A stretch of 64,000 nt of DNA from NCBI RefSeq assembly GCF_000697965.2, contig NZ_CP015882.1, positions 1,339,001 through 1,403,000 of the forward strand. The letters are read 5' to 3'. The notes below the pieces were generated by a model. It did not search any database. It was not told the origin of the DNA and saw only the letters and a list, made by a program, of their open reading frames with translations. The DNA comes from Ensifer adhaerens (lineage in GTDB: Bacteria > Pseudomonadota > Alphaproteobacteria > Rhizobiales > Rhizobiaceae). The translations under genes were made by a program, and so were the position numbers. This document shows, one piece after another, positions 33,590 through 42,578 of this stretch (positions are counted from its first letter, which is position 1; every line of letters begins with the position of its first letter).

Positions 33590-34822
33590 ATGACACCTAT
33601 GGCACTTGGAAAGAAGCTGGCGATCCTATCGGACGCAGCCAAGTACGACGCCTCATGCGCCTCGAGCGGTGGCGAGAAGCGAGATTCACGCAAAGGAGGA
33701 ATAGGATCTTCCGGTGGGAGCGGTATTTGCCATGCCTACACGCCAGATGGGCGATGCATATCGCTTTTAAAGATCCTGATGACGAACTTCTGCATCTTCG
33801 ACTGTGCCTATTGCATCAATCGCGTCAGTTCCAATGTCGAGCGCGCGCGGTTTAGCGTCGAAGAAGTGGTATCATTGACGCTCGAGTTTTACCGACGCAA
33901 CTACATTGAAGGCTTGTTTCTCTCCTCAGGTATCATCCGCTCGCCTGACCAGACCATGGCCGATATGGTCCGCATTGCCCGAACGCTGAGAGAAGTCCAC
34001 GGTTTTAAAGGCTACATTCACCTCAAGACCATCCCCGACGCACAGGCTGAGCTCATTCGTGAGGCCGGCCTTTGGGCCGACCGGTTGTCAATAAATGTCG
34101 AACTGCCAAGGGATTCGAGCGTAAGGAAGTTCGCGCCAGAGAAGCGGCCGGAAACCATTCGTGCCGCCATGGCACAGGTTCGGCTGGAAGGTGAAGCCGC
34201 GCAAGACAAGACCCACACCGGCCGCAAGCCGCAACGCTTTGCCCCTGCCGGCCAGAGCACGCAGATGATTGTCGGCGCTGACGGCGCCGACGATACCGCC
34301 ATCCTGTCCTGCGCAACCCGGCTTTATAGCGGTTACAAGCTGCGGCGCGTTTACTATTCGGCGTTCTCACCGATCCCGGACGCTTCCTCTGCGCTTCCCC
34401 TGGTTCAGCCACCGCTTGTTCGGGAGCACCGGCTCTATCAGGCCGACTGGCTTCTGCGATTTTATGGCTTTACGACCGACGAGATCGCGACCGGCACGCA
34501 AGGAGGCTTTCTGGATCTGGAGCTCGATCCGAAGACGGCATGGGCGCTGCAGAACCGGCAATTCTTTCCGGTCGACGTCAACCTCGCCTCCCGCGATACG
34601 CTTCTGCGCGTGCCGGGATTTGGGACGCGCGTGGTCGACCGCATCATCACCGCGCGACGCAATCGCCGCCTCCGTGTCGAGGATCTCGCTCGAATGGGAG
34701 CGCTGACACGCAAGGCCCGCCCCTTCGTTGCCCTGCCCGGCTGGAGCCCCGGCGGTTTGACGGACAGCAGCGATCTGCGCGCGCGCCTGGCGCCCCCGCC
34801 AAAGCAACTTCAGCTTCTATGA
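33590..34822 (+). CDS. Putative DNA modification/repair radical SAM protein
   Basis: 410-residue radical SAM protein of the type linked to UdgX (TIGR03916). The cluster motif is C68-x3-C72-x2-C75 (CIFDCAYC). The C-terminus holds a helix-hairpin-helix DNA-binding motif (LLRVPGFGTRVVDRIITARR, ~340-360). The exact reaction is not known; it always travels with a DUF4130/UdgX protein and is thought to act on damaged DNA. The stop overlaps the next start (ATGA), and the upstream LexA box makes it SOS-inducible. Confidence 0.92.
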   Translation: MTPMALGKKLAILSDAAKYDASCASSGGEKRDSRKGGIGSSGGSGICHAYTPDGRCISLLKILMTNFCIFDCAYCINRVSSNVERARFSVEEVVSLTLEFYRRNYIEGLFLSSGIIRSPDQTMADMVRIARTLREVHGFKGYIHLKTIPDAQAELIREAGLWADRLSINVELPRDSSVRKFAPEKRPETIRAAMAQVRLEGEAAQDKTHTGRKPQRFAPAGQSTQMIVGADGADDTAILSCATRLYSGYKLRRVYYSAFSPIPDASSALPLVQPPLVREHRLYQADWLLRFYGFTTDEIATGTQGGFLDLELDPKTAWALQNRQFFPVDVNLASRDTLLRVPGFGTRVVDRIITARRNRRLRVEDLARMGALTRKARPFVALPGWSPGGLTDSSDLRARLAPPPKQLQLL

Positions 34823-36258
34823 CTTACGGGGTCTCACTTCCGGACAAGGGAACTTTTGATGCCTGGCGAAATGCCGCCAGGCGCGCTATCAGCCACCGGA
34901 TCGCCCCCGACCAAATTGACTGGAATAGCGCGGGCGGCCTATTCGACAGGGCCTTTCTCCCGGAGACTCCAGGCGAGCACGCAGCACGCGTTCCTCAAGC
35001 CTTCATGACTTTGGCGCAGTCCGTGATCTGGCATTCAGCACCAGAAGGCTTGGCGCTCCTTTATCGCGCGCTTTGGCGCCTCGACAGGCGCGAGGGCGAG
35101 CCGCTCTCGCCCGCCGATCCGCTCGGTCGCAAACTGTCGCTTATGCAGAAATCCGTCGCACGGGACATTCACAAGATGCATGCATTCGTTCGCTTCCGCG
35201 AAATCTCAGCAGAGGGACCGCGTCGACGCTTTGCTGCCTGGTTTGAGCCGACGCACAATACGCTGGAGCCGGGAAGCGCTTTCTTTGCCCGCCGGTTCGG
35301 CGACATGGATTGGATGATTGCGACGCCGCGCTTGACCGCCCTTTTTGTTGACGGCGCGTTGACCTTTGATCAGGGTGGCACGAAACCAGACCTGCCGGAG
35401 GATGCGGCCGAGAAACTTTGGGCAGCCTATTTCGTCAACATCTTCAATCCGGCCCGCATCAAGCTCGACGCCATGCAGTCGGAGATGCCGAAGAAATACT
35501 GGCACAACCTGCCGGAAACGCGCCTGATCCCCGAGATGCTCGCCGCAGCGGAAGCACGGGTGCAAAAGATGCACGAGGCGGGCATCTCCGCGCCGCGAAC
35601 GGGCGCAGCCCCCGTGTCCGAGCGCTATCGGGCCTCAATGCCGCAGCCGCCCGAGCAAATTGACACCCTGGAGGAGGCATCGAAGGCCGCGGCACAATGT
35701 CGGCGTTGCGACCTTTGCGAATCCGCGACGCAGACCGTCTGGGGTGAAGGTGCCGCTGACGCGCAGCTCATGATCGTCGGCGAACAGCCTGGCGACCGGG
35801 AAGATATCGAGGGCCGCCCGTTTACGGGGCCGGCCGGGCAGTTGCTTCGGGCATTGCTTTCCGACGCCGGTATAGACGCAAGGACGCTGTGGCTGACGAA
35901 CGCCGTCAAGCATTTCAAGTTCAGCCCACGTGGCAAGCGGCGCCTGCACCGCAATCCGGACCGCGGCGAAATTGCTCATTGTCGCTGGTGGCTGGGACTG
36001 GAACTGACCCTTGTCAAACCGAAGTTGACGGTGGCGCTTGGCGCCTCCGCGGCCTTCGCCCTCACAGGCGACAACCGTCCAATGGCGGAGCGGCGGGGGG
36101 AGATTGAAACCGGTCTTCACGGCGGCCCCGTCCTCGTGACATGGCATCCTTCCTATATCCTGCGTGCAGGCGACCCAGCAGCCGCCACGATCGCCCGAGA
36201 TGATTTGGCGCGAGACCTGGCTAAGGCCATGGCAGTTATCTATGAAAGAGGAGTGTAG
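34819..36258 (+). CDS. DUF4130 / UdgX-type uracil-DNA glycosylase fusion
   Basis: 479 residues. Residues 1-270 are the DUF4130 domain (VARDIHKMHAFVRFRE, AWFEPTHNTLEPGSAFFARRFGDMDW). Residues ~295-479 are a family 4-like uracil-DNA glycosylase of the UdgX group: motif A GEQPGDREDIEGRPFTGPAG (~320), the KRRLH loop (~373-377) whose His links covalently to the abasic site in UdgX, and HPSYILR (~443). It has four Cys for an FeS cluster (CRRCDLC near 295 and further on). It is co-expressed with the radical SAM partner under LexA. Confidence 0.92.
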   Translation: MTYGVSLPDKGTFDAWRNAARRAISHRIAPDQIDWNSAGGLFDRAFLPETPGEHAARVPQAFMTLAQSVIWHSAPEGLALLYRALWRLDRREGEPLSPADPLGRKLSLMQKSVARDIHKMHAFVRFREISAEGPRRRFAAWFEPTHNTLEPGSAFFARRFGDMDWMIATPRLTALFVDGALTFDQGGTKPDLPEDAAEKLWAAYFVNIFNPARIKLDAMQSEMPKKYWHNLPETRLIPEMLAAAEARVQKMHEAGISAPRTGAAPVSERYRASMPQPPEQIDTLEEASKAAAQCRRCDLCESATQTVWGEGAADAQLMIVGEQPGDREDIEGRPFTGPAGQLLRALLSDAGIDARTLWLTNAVKHFKFSPRGKRRLHRNPDRGEIAHCRWWLGLELTLVKPKLTVALGASAAFALTGDNRPMAERRGEIETGLHGGPVLVTWHPSYILRAGDPAAATIARDDLARDLAKAMAVIYERGV

Positions 36259-36477
36259 CAACTCAACCAGAGCCCGTACGGAGTTACCGAATATGCATCC
36301 TCCGGCCGTACGAGGGAATGGCGAGAGTGAAAGAGAGGCACGTACTGCTTGGTCGCTTGGCGCTTCCCAGCCTACCCTACTCTTGAGGATCTATCGGCCG
36401 GAGCTTCCATGATGCCCAGGTGCTTGGTAACCAGGACTGAAAGGCGTCCGATCGAGGGGTGGAGTTTCTTGCATTGG

Positions 36478-36494
36478 ATTAGAAGCCTTCTAAT
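36478..36494. promoter_or_regulatory. 17-bp palindrome upstream of the sensor kinase
   Basis: ATTAGAAG-C-CTTCTAAT, perfect, ending one base before the first possible ATG (36495) and 28 bases before the preferred one. Possible operator. The rest of 36259-36477 shows nothing. Confidence 0.4.
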
Positions 36495-36521
36495 ATGTAC
36501 TCAGGTTTTAGGGACTGGGGC

Positions 36522-38057
36522 ATGGTGAGAAGTCTGACGGTTACGGTGTCCAGAGCCGCGACGTTCGTCATTGCGGCAATGTTCGCGGCGCTTGTCGTGC
36601 TACTGAGCCTGTGGTTATACGAAAGCTATCATGCCGCAATACGGCGGACCGAAGAGCGCGCAATTGCCGCCTCGAAAATCGTATCCACGAACGCCTCATG
36701 GATAAACGCGCTCTCGGCACAGACACTTCAACGAATTGATGACGCTCTTGGACCGACGCTGGGCATTGCCACGGATGAAGTCAAGAACATCAACGAGGCG
36801 GTTTCTAATCTTCCGGGTCAGGTTCAGGCCTACGTCGTCGACCGGAATGGCCGGACACTTCTGTCCACCGATCCCGATATAAAGCCCATCGACATAAGGG
36901 ACCGCGAATACTTCGCCGCCGTCGAAAAGGGAGCGAAAACTTTCGTTTCCGGTCTCCTGGTCAGCAGACTCAACAATCAGCAGATATTCGTGTTCAGCCG
37001 GCGCCTGGAACGGAACGGCGTGTTCGTCGGCGCTGCAATGGTGTCGTTCCAAGGGAGCGACCTGCTGAGGGATGTTTGGGAGGCCGTCTCTCTCGGCACG
37101 AATTCGACTATCAGCATGATCCGCAAGGACGGAGAACTCGTCGCACGCTACCCCGCCCCCGACGGTCCGTTGAACATGAGCAAGTACGTATTGTTTACAG
37201 ACTATCTTCTCTCCTCGCCCAACGGGACTTACGAGGCAATATCTCCAGCGGACGGCGAGCACCGTATGGTCGCCTATCGGGTTGTTGAGGGAACGGACAT
37301 CGTTGCGCTCGCGTCGGCTGACTACCGTGTCGGGCTGGTCCCCTTCCGCAATGACGTCTTCATCGCGATCGCCGTTATGGCACTTGCTGCCGCTTCATCG
37401 CTTGCCGCAGGAGGATGGGTCAGGCACCTCGTTAAGCGCGATGTGAAGAAATCCGCCCAACTTGAGGCCGCACTTGAGGACAATCGCCTTCTGCTGCGCG
37501 AAATCCATCATCGGGTCAAAAACAACTTTCAGGCTGTGCAGGGCGTCATCCGCATGCAGCTACTGCCGCCCGAGTCACAGAAGTCGCTCTTTGACCGGAT
37601 CGACGCCATGATCGCGGTCCATGAGCAAATATATGATCGCGACCAGTTCAACGCCCTGTCCGCCCGTGATCTTATCCCGTCGATCGTGGACAAACTCGTC
37701 AGCGCCTATTCTGACAACGTATCCGTACGGTACGATATCGGTGCGTTTGACCTGAGACCCGAACAGGCCACGGCCGTCGCGCTCCTGGTGAACGAGGTCG
37801 TGACAAACAGTCTTAAATACGCGTTTCCGGACGGCCGCCCAGGGAAGCTCGAAATAGCGTTCAACAAAGTGTCTTCGCGCCGCTCCCTGCTTACCATCTG
37901 CGACAACGGCGTGGGCTTCGACACATCGACTGTGCGCAAAGGCATGGGCAGCCGTATCATTCGCGGGGTCGTAAGTCAGTTGCGCGGTTCATTCGAATAC
38001 AAGTCAACAGAAGGCACGCACTTTATCGCGCAAGTCGAGCTCGGTCTAACAGACTGA
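36522..38057 (+). CDS. Membrane sensor histidine kinase, dCache plus HisKA_2 type
   Basis: About 511 residues. Membrane helix 1 (FVIAAMFAALVVLLSLWLY), a periplasmic double-Cache sensor (~45-290), helix 2 (VFIAIAVMALAAASSLAAGGWV), then HisKA_2 dimerisation domain with phospho-His in LREIHHRVKNNFQAVQGVI and an ATPase domain (N in NEVVTNSLKYAFP, G in CDNGVGFD). The start at 36522 is chosen for AGGG nine bases upstream; ATG at 36495 is possible. HisKA_2 kinases of rhizobia often feed the PhyR/EcfG general stress pathway. No cognate regulator sits next to it. Confidence 0.88.
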   Translation: MVRSLTVTVSRAATFVIAAMFAALVVLLSLWLYESYHAAIRRTEERAIAASKIVSTNASWINALSAQTLQRIDDALGPTLGIATDEVKNINEAVSNLPGQVQAYVVDRNGRTLLSTDPDIKPIDIRDREYFAAVEKGAKTFVSGLLVSRLNNQQIFVFSRRLERNGVFVGAAMVSFQGSDLLRDVWEAVSLGTNSTISMIRKDGELVARYPAPDGPLNMSKYVLFTDYLLSSPNGTYEAISPADGEHRMVAYRVVEGTDIVALASADYRVGLVPFRNDVFIAIAVMALAAASSLAAGGWVRHLVKRDVKKSAQLEAALEDNRLLLREIHHRVKNNFQAVQGVIRMQLLPPESQKSLFDRIDAMIAVHEQIYDRDQFNALSARDLIPSIVDKLVSAYSDNVSVRYDIGAFDLRPEQATAVALLVNEVVTNSLKYAFPDGRPGKLEIAFNKVSSRRSLLTICDNGVGFDTSTVRKGMGSRIIRGVVSQLRGSFEYKSTEGTHFIAQVELGLTD

Positions 38058-38203
38058 GGAGCAACCTCGTTAAGACTGTTTGCGTGACCTCATAAGATGC
38101 CGTGTGCGCCCCCATTTCGGAAAACCTTGAAAACACAGAACGCGCGGATAGATACCTATCATCTGCAATCCGTTGTTTGGGTGGCCCGCAACAGCCGACC
38201 TGG

Positions 38204-39319
38204 ATGAGCAAAATGGCCGACGAAAACCACCTTCGTGACGCCCGTGATGCGGGCGACCGCCTCTTAGCTTCACACCCATCTGAAGATCCATTCGCGGCTG
38301 CGTTCAAGGCCACACGCATGCCGATGCTAATTACCGATCCAAGGCAGGACGATAATCCCATCATCTTTGCAAACCGAGCCTTCACCGAGTTGACGGGCTA
38401 CAGTCAGAATGAGTTGGTCGGCCGGAACTGTCGCATTCTCCAAGGGCCGGACACGGACAAAGCGGCGATCGCTAAGATCAGGGATGCCATTTCAGAAGCG
38501 CGCGATGTCTCGGTCGACATCCTCAATTACCGTAAGGACGGTGGCAGCTTCTGGAACGCGCTGTTTGTCAGCCCCGTCCGCGATCAGGCCGGCGCAGTGA
38601 TCTACTTCTTCGCGTCACAACTCGACTTCACGAGCACCAAAAGCAAAGAAGCCGAGCTGGCCAAGGCGCGCCAGCTTGCGGAAGAGGAAGTCTCAAGTCG
38701 CACTGCGGAGCTCATGGAAGCGCTGCGCGTGAAAACTGCCCTTGTCCACGAGGTCGATCACAGGGTTAAAAACAACCTTCTGACAATCGCCTCGATCATC
38801 AGATTGCAAATGCGGATGACCAGCAACGCTACGGTCGCACAGACACTTAAATCAATACTCGACCGCGTCGAGGCTCTGAGTGCCGCGCAAAGGAAGCTTC
38901 TCAATGATAACCGCGTTGGTCAGTTCGATGTGGCCGATTTCGGTCGAGACCTGATTACCGAAATCGTGGGTTCTCTGAAAAGGCCAGACATCATCTTAAC
39001 TACGGACCTTCATTCTGTGACAGTCTCGGCGTCGAAAGCTTCGGCCCTCGCCCTTATCGTTAACGAACTCGTTGGTGATGCAGTCAGACGCGGCCTCAGT
39101 GATGGCGGGGGCGAAATACACCTCGAAATCCGAAGGCTCAACGGACACTTGCTCATACGAGTCCTGGACACGGTTACACCCGTCGAGGTCGACAAAGAAC
39201 AAGAGTCCTTCAGCCGCGCCATGCTTGACGCCTCGATCAGGCAGCTAAGGGCAACCAGCGAGCGAGAGGTTTCCGGTCACCGCACGGAAGTTCGTGTAAC
39301 GCTGCCGGTAGGAGATTAG
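38204..39319 (+). CDS. LOV-domain histidine kinase (LovK-like)
   Basis: 371-residue cytoplasmic blue-light sensor kinase. The LOV domain (~20-130) has the photoactive Cys in GRNCRILQGPDTD and flavin ligands in NYRKDGGSFWNALFVSP. A short coiled coil leads to a HisKA_2 domain (VHEVDHRVKNNLLTIASII). The ATPase domain is degenerate after IVNELVGDAVRRG: no clear G-box glycine motif like DNGxGF is seen. The start at 38204 or 38213 is unsettled. A single-domain receiver gene follows, as in the Caulobacter lovK-lovR pair. Confidence 0.88.
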   Translation: MSKMADENHLRDARDAGDRLLASHPSEDPFAAAFKATRMPMLITDPRQDDNPIIFANRAFTELTGYSQNELVGRNCRILQGPDTDKAAIAKIRDAISEARDVSVDILNYRKDGGSFWNALFVSPVRDQAGAVIYFFASQLDFTSTKSKEAELAKARQLAEEEVSSRTAELMEALRVKTALVHEVDHRVKNNLLTIASIIRLQMRMTSNATVAQTLKSILDRVEALSAAQRKLLNDNRVGQFDVADFGRDLITEIVGSLKRPDIILTTDLHSVTVSASKASALALIVNELVGDAVRRGLSDGGGEIHLEIRRLNGHLLIRVLDTVTPVEVDKEQESFSRAMLDASIRQLRATSEREVSGHRTEVRVTLPVGD

Positions 39320-39332
39320 GAAGGGCCGATAT

Positions 39333-39731
39333 TTGCGAACCCTTATTGTCGAAGACGAAATGCTCCTGGCCCTGCAACTTGAACATGAGGTCGAGTCCAG
39401 CGGTTACAGGGTTATAGGCCTGGCAAGCGATGAAAGCGAAGCGATTGCGCTCGTCGAGCGAGAACAACCAGAGTTCGCTTTCGTCGATATCCACCTGCGC
39501 GATGGTCCGACTGGTATTGATATCGGTCGATACTTGGCCTCGAGGGGCATCCCCTTCGTTTTTGTCTCAGGCAACCTTAAACGAATTCCGGCGGACTTCG
39601 CGGGTGCACTCGGCGCTATCGAGAAACCTTACTCGGCCAACGGCCTACAAAACGCTCTGTTGTATCTCCGGGCGGTGTTATCTGGAGAGGATCTGCCACC
39701 ACCTCCCTCAAGCCTGACAATCTTTCAATAA
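39333..39731 (+). CDS. Single-domain response regulator (LovR-like)
   Basis: 132-residue receiver domain with no output domain: acidic pair in IVEDEMLL, phospho-Asp in FAFVDIHLRDG, Ser in FVSGN and Lys in AIEKPYS. Start codon TTG at 39333, with AGGAAGG upstream. It lies 13 bases behind the LOV kinase, so the two are partners; in Caulobacter the matching protein works as a phosphate sink controlling the general stress response. Confidence 0.88.
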   Translation: MRTLIVEDEMLLALQLEHEVESSGYRVIGLASDESEAIALVEREQPEFAFVDIHLRDGPTGIDIGRYLASRGIPFVFVSGNLKRIPADFAGALGAIEKPYSANGLQNALLYLRAVLSGEDLPPPPSSLTIFQ

Positions 39732-40014
39732 AGCATCTCCGGAGTAGCGCCGGCGCCGTCGATTATCTCACACCACTTGCTCTGATCGCATGCCTGTGCC
39801 CATCTCAAGTGCCGAGCAGCTGGTGTGTTTCGGCGACAGCGCCGCTCGCCCGCTCAGACCCTTACTGCACCGCCAGAACGTTCTGCCGGCCGAACTGGCT
39901 CTTATGCAGTCTTATCCGAGCCGCGGAACGCGGGCCTGCGCTTCGCTTGGACGCAGTCTGGTACGAGCCGCAAACGTCAGGCCAGCTTGAACGCGCCACT
40001 CGCCCCGCAGATGC

Positions 40015-40191
40015 TTACGGGGCGAGACATTCCTCGCATATGCCACAACCATCGACGTCCATACGTGAGGCTGGGAACTGCTTTTGACAACACTGACACG
40101 TCAAAGTGCTCCGCGCGTCCCGCTTTACGGGCGCAGGCGGGATGATTTCGATCACGCGATCGGTAGGGAGTTTTCGTGCCATCTGGTCCAT
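40015..40191 (-). CDS. Small zinc-ribbon-like protein
   Basis: 58 residues ending in a four-Cys motif (CQCCQKQFPASRMDVDGCGICEECLAP) that looks like a metal-binding finger, preceded by a short basic stretch (MARKLPTDRVIEIIP). The start may also be at 40182. Function unknown. The surrounding 39732-40014 and 40192-40417 show nothing else. Confidence 0.5.
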   Translation of the reverse strand: MDQMARKLPTDRVIEIIPPAPVKRDARSTLTCQCCQKQFPASRMDVDGCGICEECLAP

Positions 40192-40417
40192 CTCGAGGCT
40201 CCATGTCGAGGGTGGAATCTGAGATAGGAAGTGCTGAGGCTTGTACAAGATAATGCTCTCAAAGAGTCTTCGCTGACGCTTTCATCGGTCGTCCCTCGTT
40301 GAAAGGCCGATGGCTTCGACAACCAATCGCTTGTCTAACACCCGGCCGCTTCCGTTGCTCGGTCCGTCGAACCATCCATCGCGGCAGATTCAGCATGGTT
40401 CATTTCATCAAATGTCA

Positions 40418-40737
40418 CGCGGTCAGATCAATTGAGCGAGTACATTTTGGACGGCCACACAGCTGGTCACGGAAGCGAGCCCGGGAGGTATACAGATCCT
40501 CTCTGGGGCGTGACGTCTTGTTCCCCATCGCAAGCACCACGTCCGGATGATTACCGTATTGCAGTTCAGCGACGAGGACCTTCTGATGTGCCCACAACTC
40601 CCGCATCTCGTGGACGTCGGTCGACGTTCCGAGCCACTCGACGATCCAGCCAGTTTCATTTCGAACCGGCGCGGCTCGGGAACCAGCGGTACTCGTCGAA
40701 CCGTGCACGACAGATGGGTGGCTCAAACTCAAGAGGT
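40418..40737 (-). pseudogene. Relic of a PAS / HWE-type histidine kinase
   Basis: Minus-strand peptides FDEYRWFPSRA and, after a one-base shift, PVRNETGWIVEWLGTSTDV, then HQKVLVAELQ. These match the end of a PAS domain and the start of an HWE kinase domain (usual form: DGEYRWF..PVRD..G.IVEWLGTSTDI..KVLVAELQHRTRN). The H-box is lost (AELQYGNHPDVV) and the frame stops soon after. Both flanks lack the rest of the gene, so this is a decayed fragment. Confidence 0.55.
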
Positions 40738-41038
40738 CCCTTGCTTGGGACTGACCTATCGATCAAGCAGAGCCGTCAATCGATGTGAGACGGGTGCAGC
40801 CCCCCACTCTCGCCGGCCCTCTCTGCTCGAACGACCTGTCGCTTGCTGAGGGCTGGAACCAGTTATTCCCCAACGCGGTTTGACAAGCGGCGACGGATAC
40901 AGCTCTGCTCTGCAACCGAAGTCGCCCCGTCCAGCTGCTGTCGGGGCGAGGTAAGGAATCGTGCAGAGGTGCCCAAAAGCCACTCCGCTCGTACGAGGGT
41001 TCTGACTGGTTTCTACGGAGGTTGATTTCTCGTCTCCT

Positions 41039-41062
41039 ACCCGGTCGCGTCGGCGACCGGGT
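41039..41062. repeat. GC-rich inverted repeat
   Basis: ACCCGGTCGC / GCGACCGGGT around a 4-base loop (GTCG). It may be a terminator for a lost gene. Nothing else was recognised in 40738-41172. Confidence 0.35.
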
Positions 41063-41172
41063 CGATGACCCTCGTCTCTCACATGCCACTCCTGCGGCTA
41101 AAGCAGTCTGGCGCACGAGCGGCCTCGAGAAGTGGGGAGTCGGGCGCTTCGGGTTGCCCGGATTATCACATT

Positions 41173-41475
41173 CTAAATTGGGGAATGGTGGCCACCAGCA
41201 TCGGGTTTGGCGCCGAACGGCCGCTCGGCATCTGTCGACATTCCAGCGTCTCGGCAGGCCTCAACGAACGCTTCGCGGGCGATGGCAACCGGCGTCATTC
41301 GGTTAAGCGCCCGACGACATGTTTGAACCGCCCTATTGTGCTTGCGGCCTCTATAAATAGTCCATTCGCCTTCCAGGAAATCGAGAACGTCGTTGACAGA
41401 CGCAAATACCTGCCGCGTGCCGTCCTTCATCTGAACCGAGATGGGTGCCATGAGCAGTAGTTCGGGATTAAGCAT
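41173..41475 (-). CDS. DUF982 domain protein
   Basis: 100-residue protein of DUF982, a rhizobia-specific family (VFASVNDVLDFLEGEWTIYRG, RALNRMTPVAIAREAFVEACRDAG). Function unknown. GGGAG lies eight bases before the ATG. A paralogue follows groEL at 44859; both neighbour heat-shock genes. Confidence 0.85.
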   Translation of the reverse strand: MLNPELLLMAPISVQMKDGTRQVFASVNDVLDFLEGEWTIYRGRKHNRAVQTCRRALNRMTPVAIAREAFVEACRDAGMSTDAERPFGAKPDAGGHHSPI

Positions 41476-41589
41476 GGTGATCTCCCTTCGCCTTGATGCC
41501 ATACAAAGACTTTTCAACGGCCGCGCCAGGCACGGTGCCGATCTCAAAAGCCGGCGGCGCAGATGGGATGCTCGCATCCATCGCTGGCG

Positions 41590-41997
41590 CTAGAAGATGG
41601 TGCCTTTCGGCGAAGGCGACGAAAAGGCCGCGAGATCGATCTCTAGAAGGCCGTTGTTCAGATCCGCGCCCATCACTCGGACGTGGTCGGCAAGCTCGAA
41701 CCGATGCTCGAACGGTCGGCCGGCGATCCCGCGATGCAGATAGGCTTCGGAAGAGGTCTCCTGCTTCTTGCCGACGACCGTCAAAAGATTGGTTTGAAAC
41801 GTGATATCGAGATCGTCGCGAGTAAAGCCGGCCACCGCAATCGAGATCCGGTAGCTATCGTCACCGGTCTTGGCAATGTCGTAGGGAGGCCAATCACTGA
41901 TCGAACGAGCGCGCTGCGCGTTTTCGAGCAAATGGAAGAGCCGGTCGAACCCGACAGTCGAACGGAACAGTGGTGCGTAGTCGTAAGTTGTTGCCAT
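41590..41997 (-). CDS. Small heat shock protein Hsp20, atypical C-terminus
   Basis: 135-residue alpha-crystallin chaperone that holds unfolding proteins. The N-terminus MATTYDYAPLFRSTVGFDRLF and the core (DDSYRISIAVAGFTRDDLDITFQTNLLTVVGKK, GLLEIDL) are standard. After GLLEIDL the protein ends AAFSSPSPKGTIF instead of the usual 15-20 residues with an I-x-I oligomer motif, so the tail has been replaced, probably by a frameshift. The start at 41997 has AAGGAGG eight bases upstream. Confidence 0.9.
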   Translation of the reverse strand: MATTYDYAPLFRSTVGFDRLFHLLENAQRARSISDWPPYDIAKTGDDSYRISIAVAGFTRDDLDITFQTNLLTVVGKKQETSSEAYLHRGIAGRPFEHRFELADHVRVMGADLNNGLLEIDLAAFSSPSPKGTIF

Positions 41998-42095
41998 AAC
42001 CATATCCTCCTTGAGCAACATGGGTACGGAAGCGCCGAAAGACGACGCTTCCAGCAAGGCCAGCCCTACACGAGCGGCTGGCGGCAAGCGATTTG

Positions 42096-42119
42096 GTTAG
42101 GATGGACCGCAGTTTCAAG
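42096..42119 (-). promoter_or_regulatory. RpoH (heat shock) promoter of hsp20
   Basis: Minus strand CTTGAA, 12 bases, CCTAAC, resembling the rhizobial RpoH consensus CTTGAA / CCTATAT; about 92 bases before the start codon. Confidence 0.45.
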
Positions 42120-42201
42120 GGCCCATAACAAAAAAAATCGCGTGCGCATTTCGACGTTTTTAAACGACTGCATCTGCAGACTCAAAACCCCAACAGAGGG
42201 C

Positions 42202-42474
42202 TCAGTTCAGTCGGAACTCGCCATCCACGCGTCGCCATTCATTCGGGCCGATCAGATGGTGATGCGTATAGCGAACGGAATGCAGCGGACCGTCAAGATT
42301 GGCTTGCCAGAAATCGAGGAATTTCTGCATCTCAGGAAACTCGGGAGCAAGATCGTAATCCTGCCAGATATAGGTCTGCAGAACGGATTCGAAATCGGGA
42401 ATGCGGTAAAGGATATGCGCGGTGGTCAGTCCGTAGCCGTTTATTTGACGCTCGAAATCCGATGAATATCGCAT
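42202..42474 (-). CDS. Usg family protein
   Basis: 90 residues matching Usg (ERQINGYGLTTAHILYRIPDFESVLQTYIWQDYDLAPEFPEMQKFLDFW), a short alphaproteobacterial protein of unknown function named for its place near trp/asd genes in other bacteria. Here it stands alone in a stress block, behind a clear general-stress promoter. Confidence 0.88.
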   Translation of the reverse strand: MRYSSDFERQINGYGLTTAHILYRIPDFESVLQTYIWQDYDLAPEFPEMQKFLDFWQANLDGPLHSVRYTHHHLIGPNEWRRVDGEFRLN

Positions 42475-42542
42475 GTTTCATCTCCGTTGCCTCAACAAGC
42501 GCCAAGGTGGCGCAATTGTTCGCGGTCATCAACGAAATTCTA

Positions 42543-42567
42543 AACGGCAAGGAGGCTTTGTTGTTCC
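42543..42567 (-). promoter_or_regulatory. EcfG/RpoE2 general stress promoter of usg
   Basis: Minus strand GGAAC, 16 bases, CGTT: exact match to the alphaproteobacterial general stress consensus, 69 bases before the usg start. Confidence 0.75.
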
Positions 42568-42578
42568 TTTACAGCATG

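Noticed and set aside
40756..41116. Overlapping minus-strand ORFs of 108-117 codons
   Set aside because: Low-complexity, no ribosome site, no recognisable motif; the region looks like decayed sequence.
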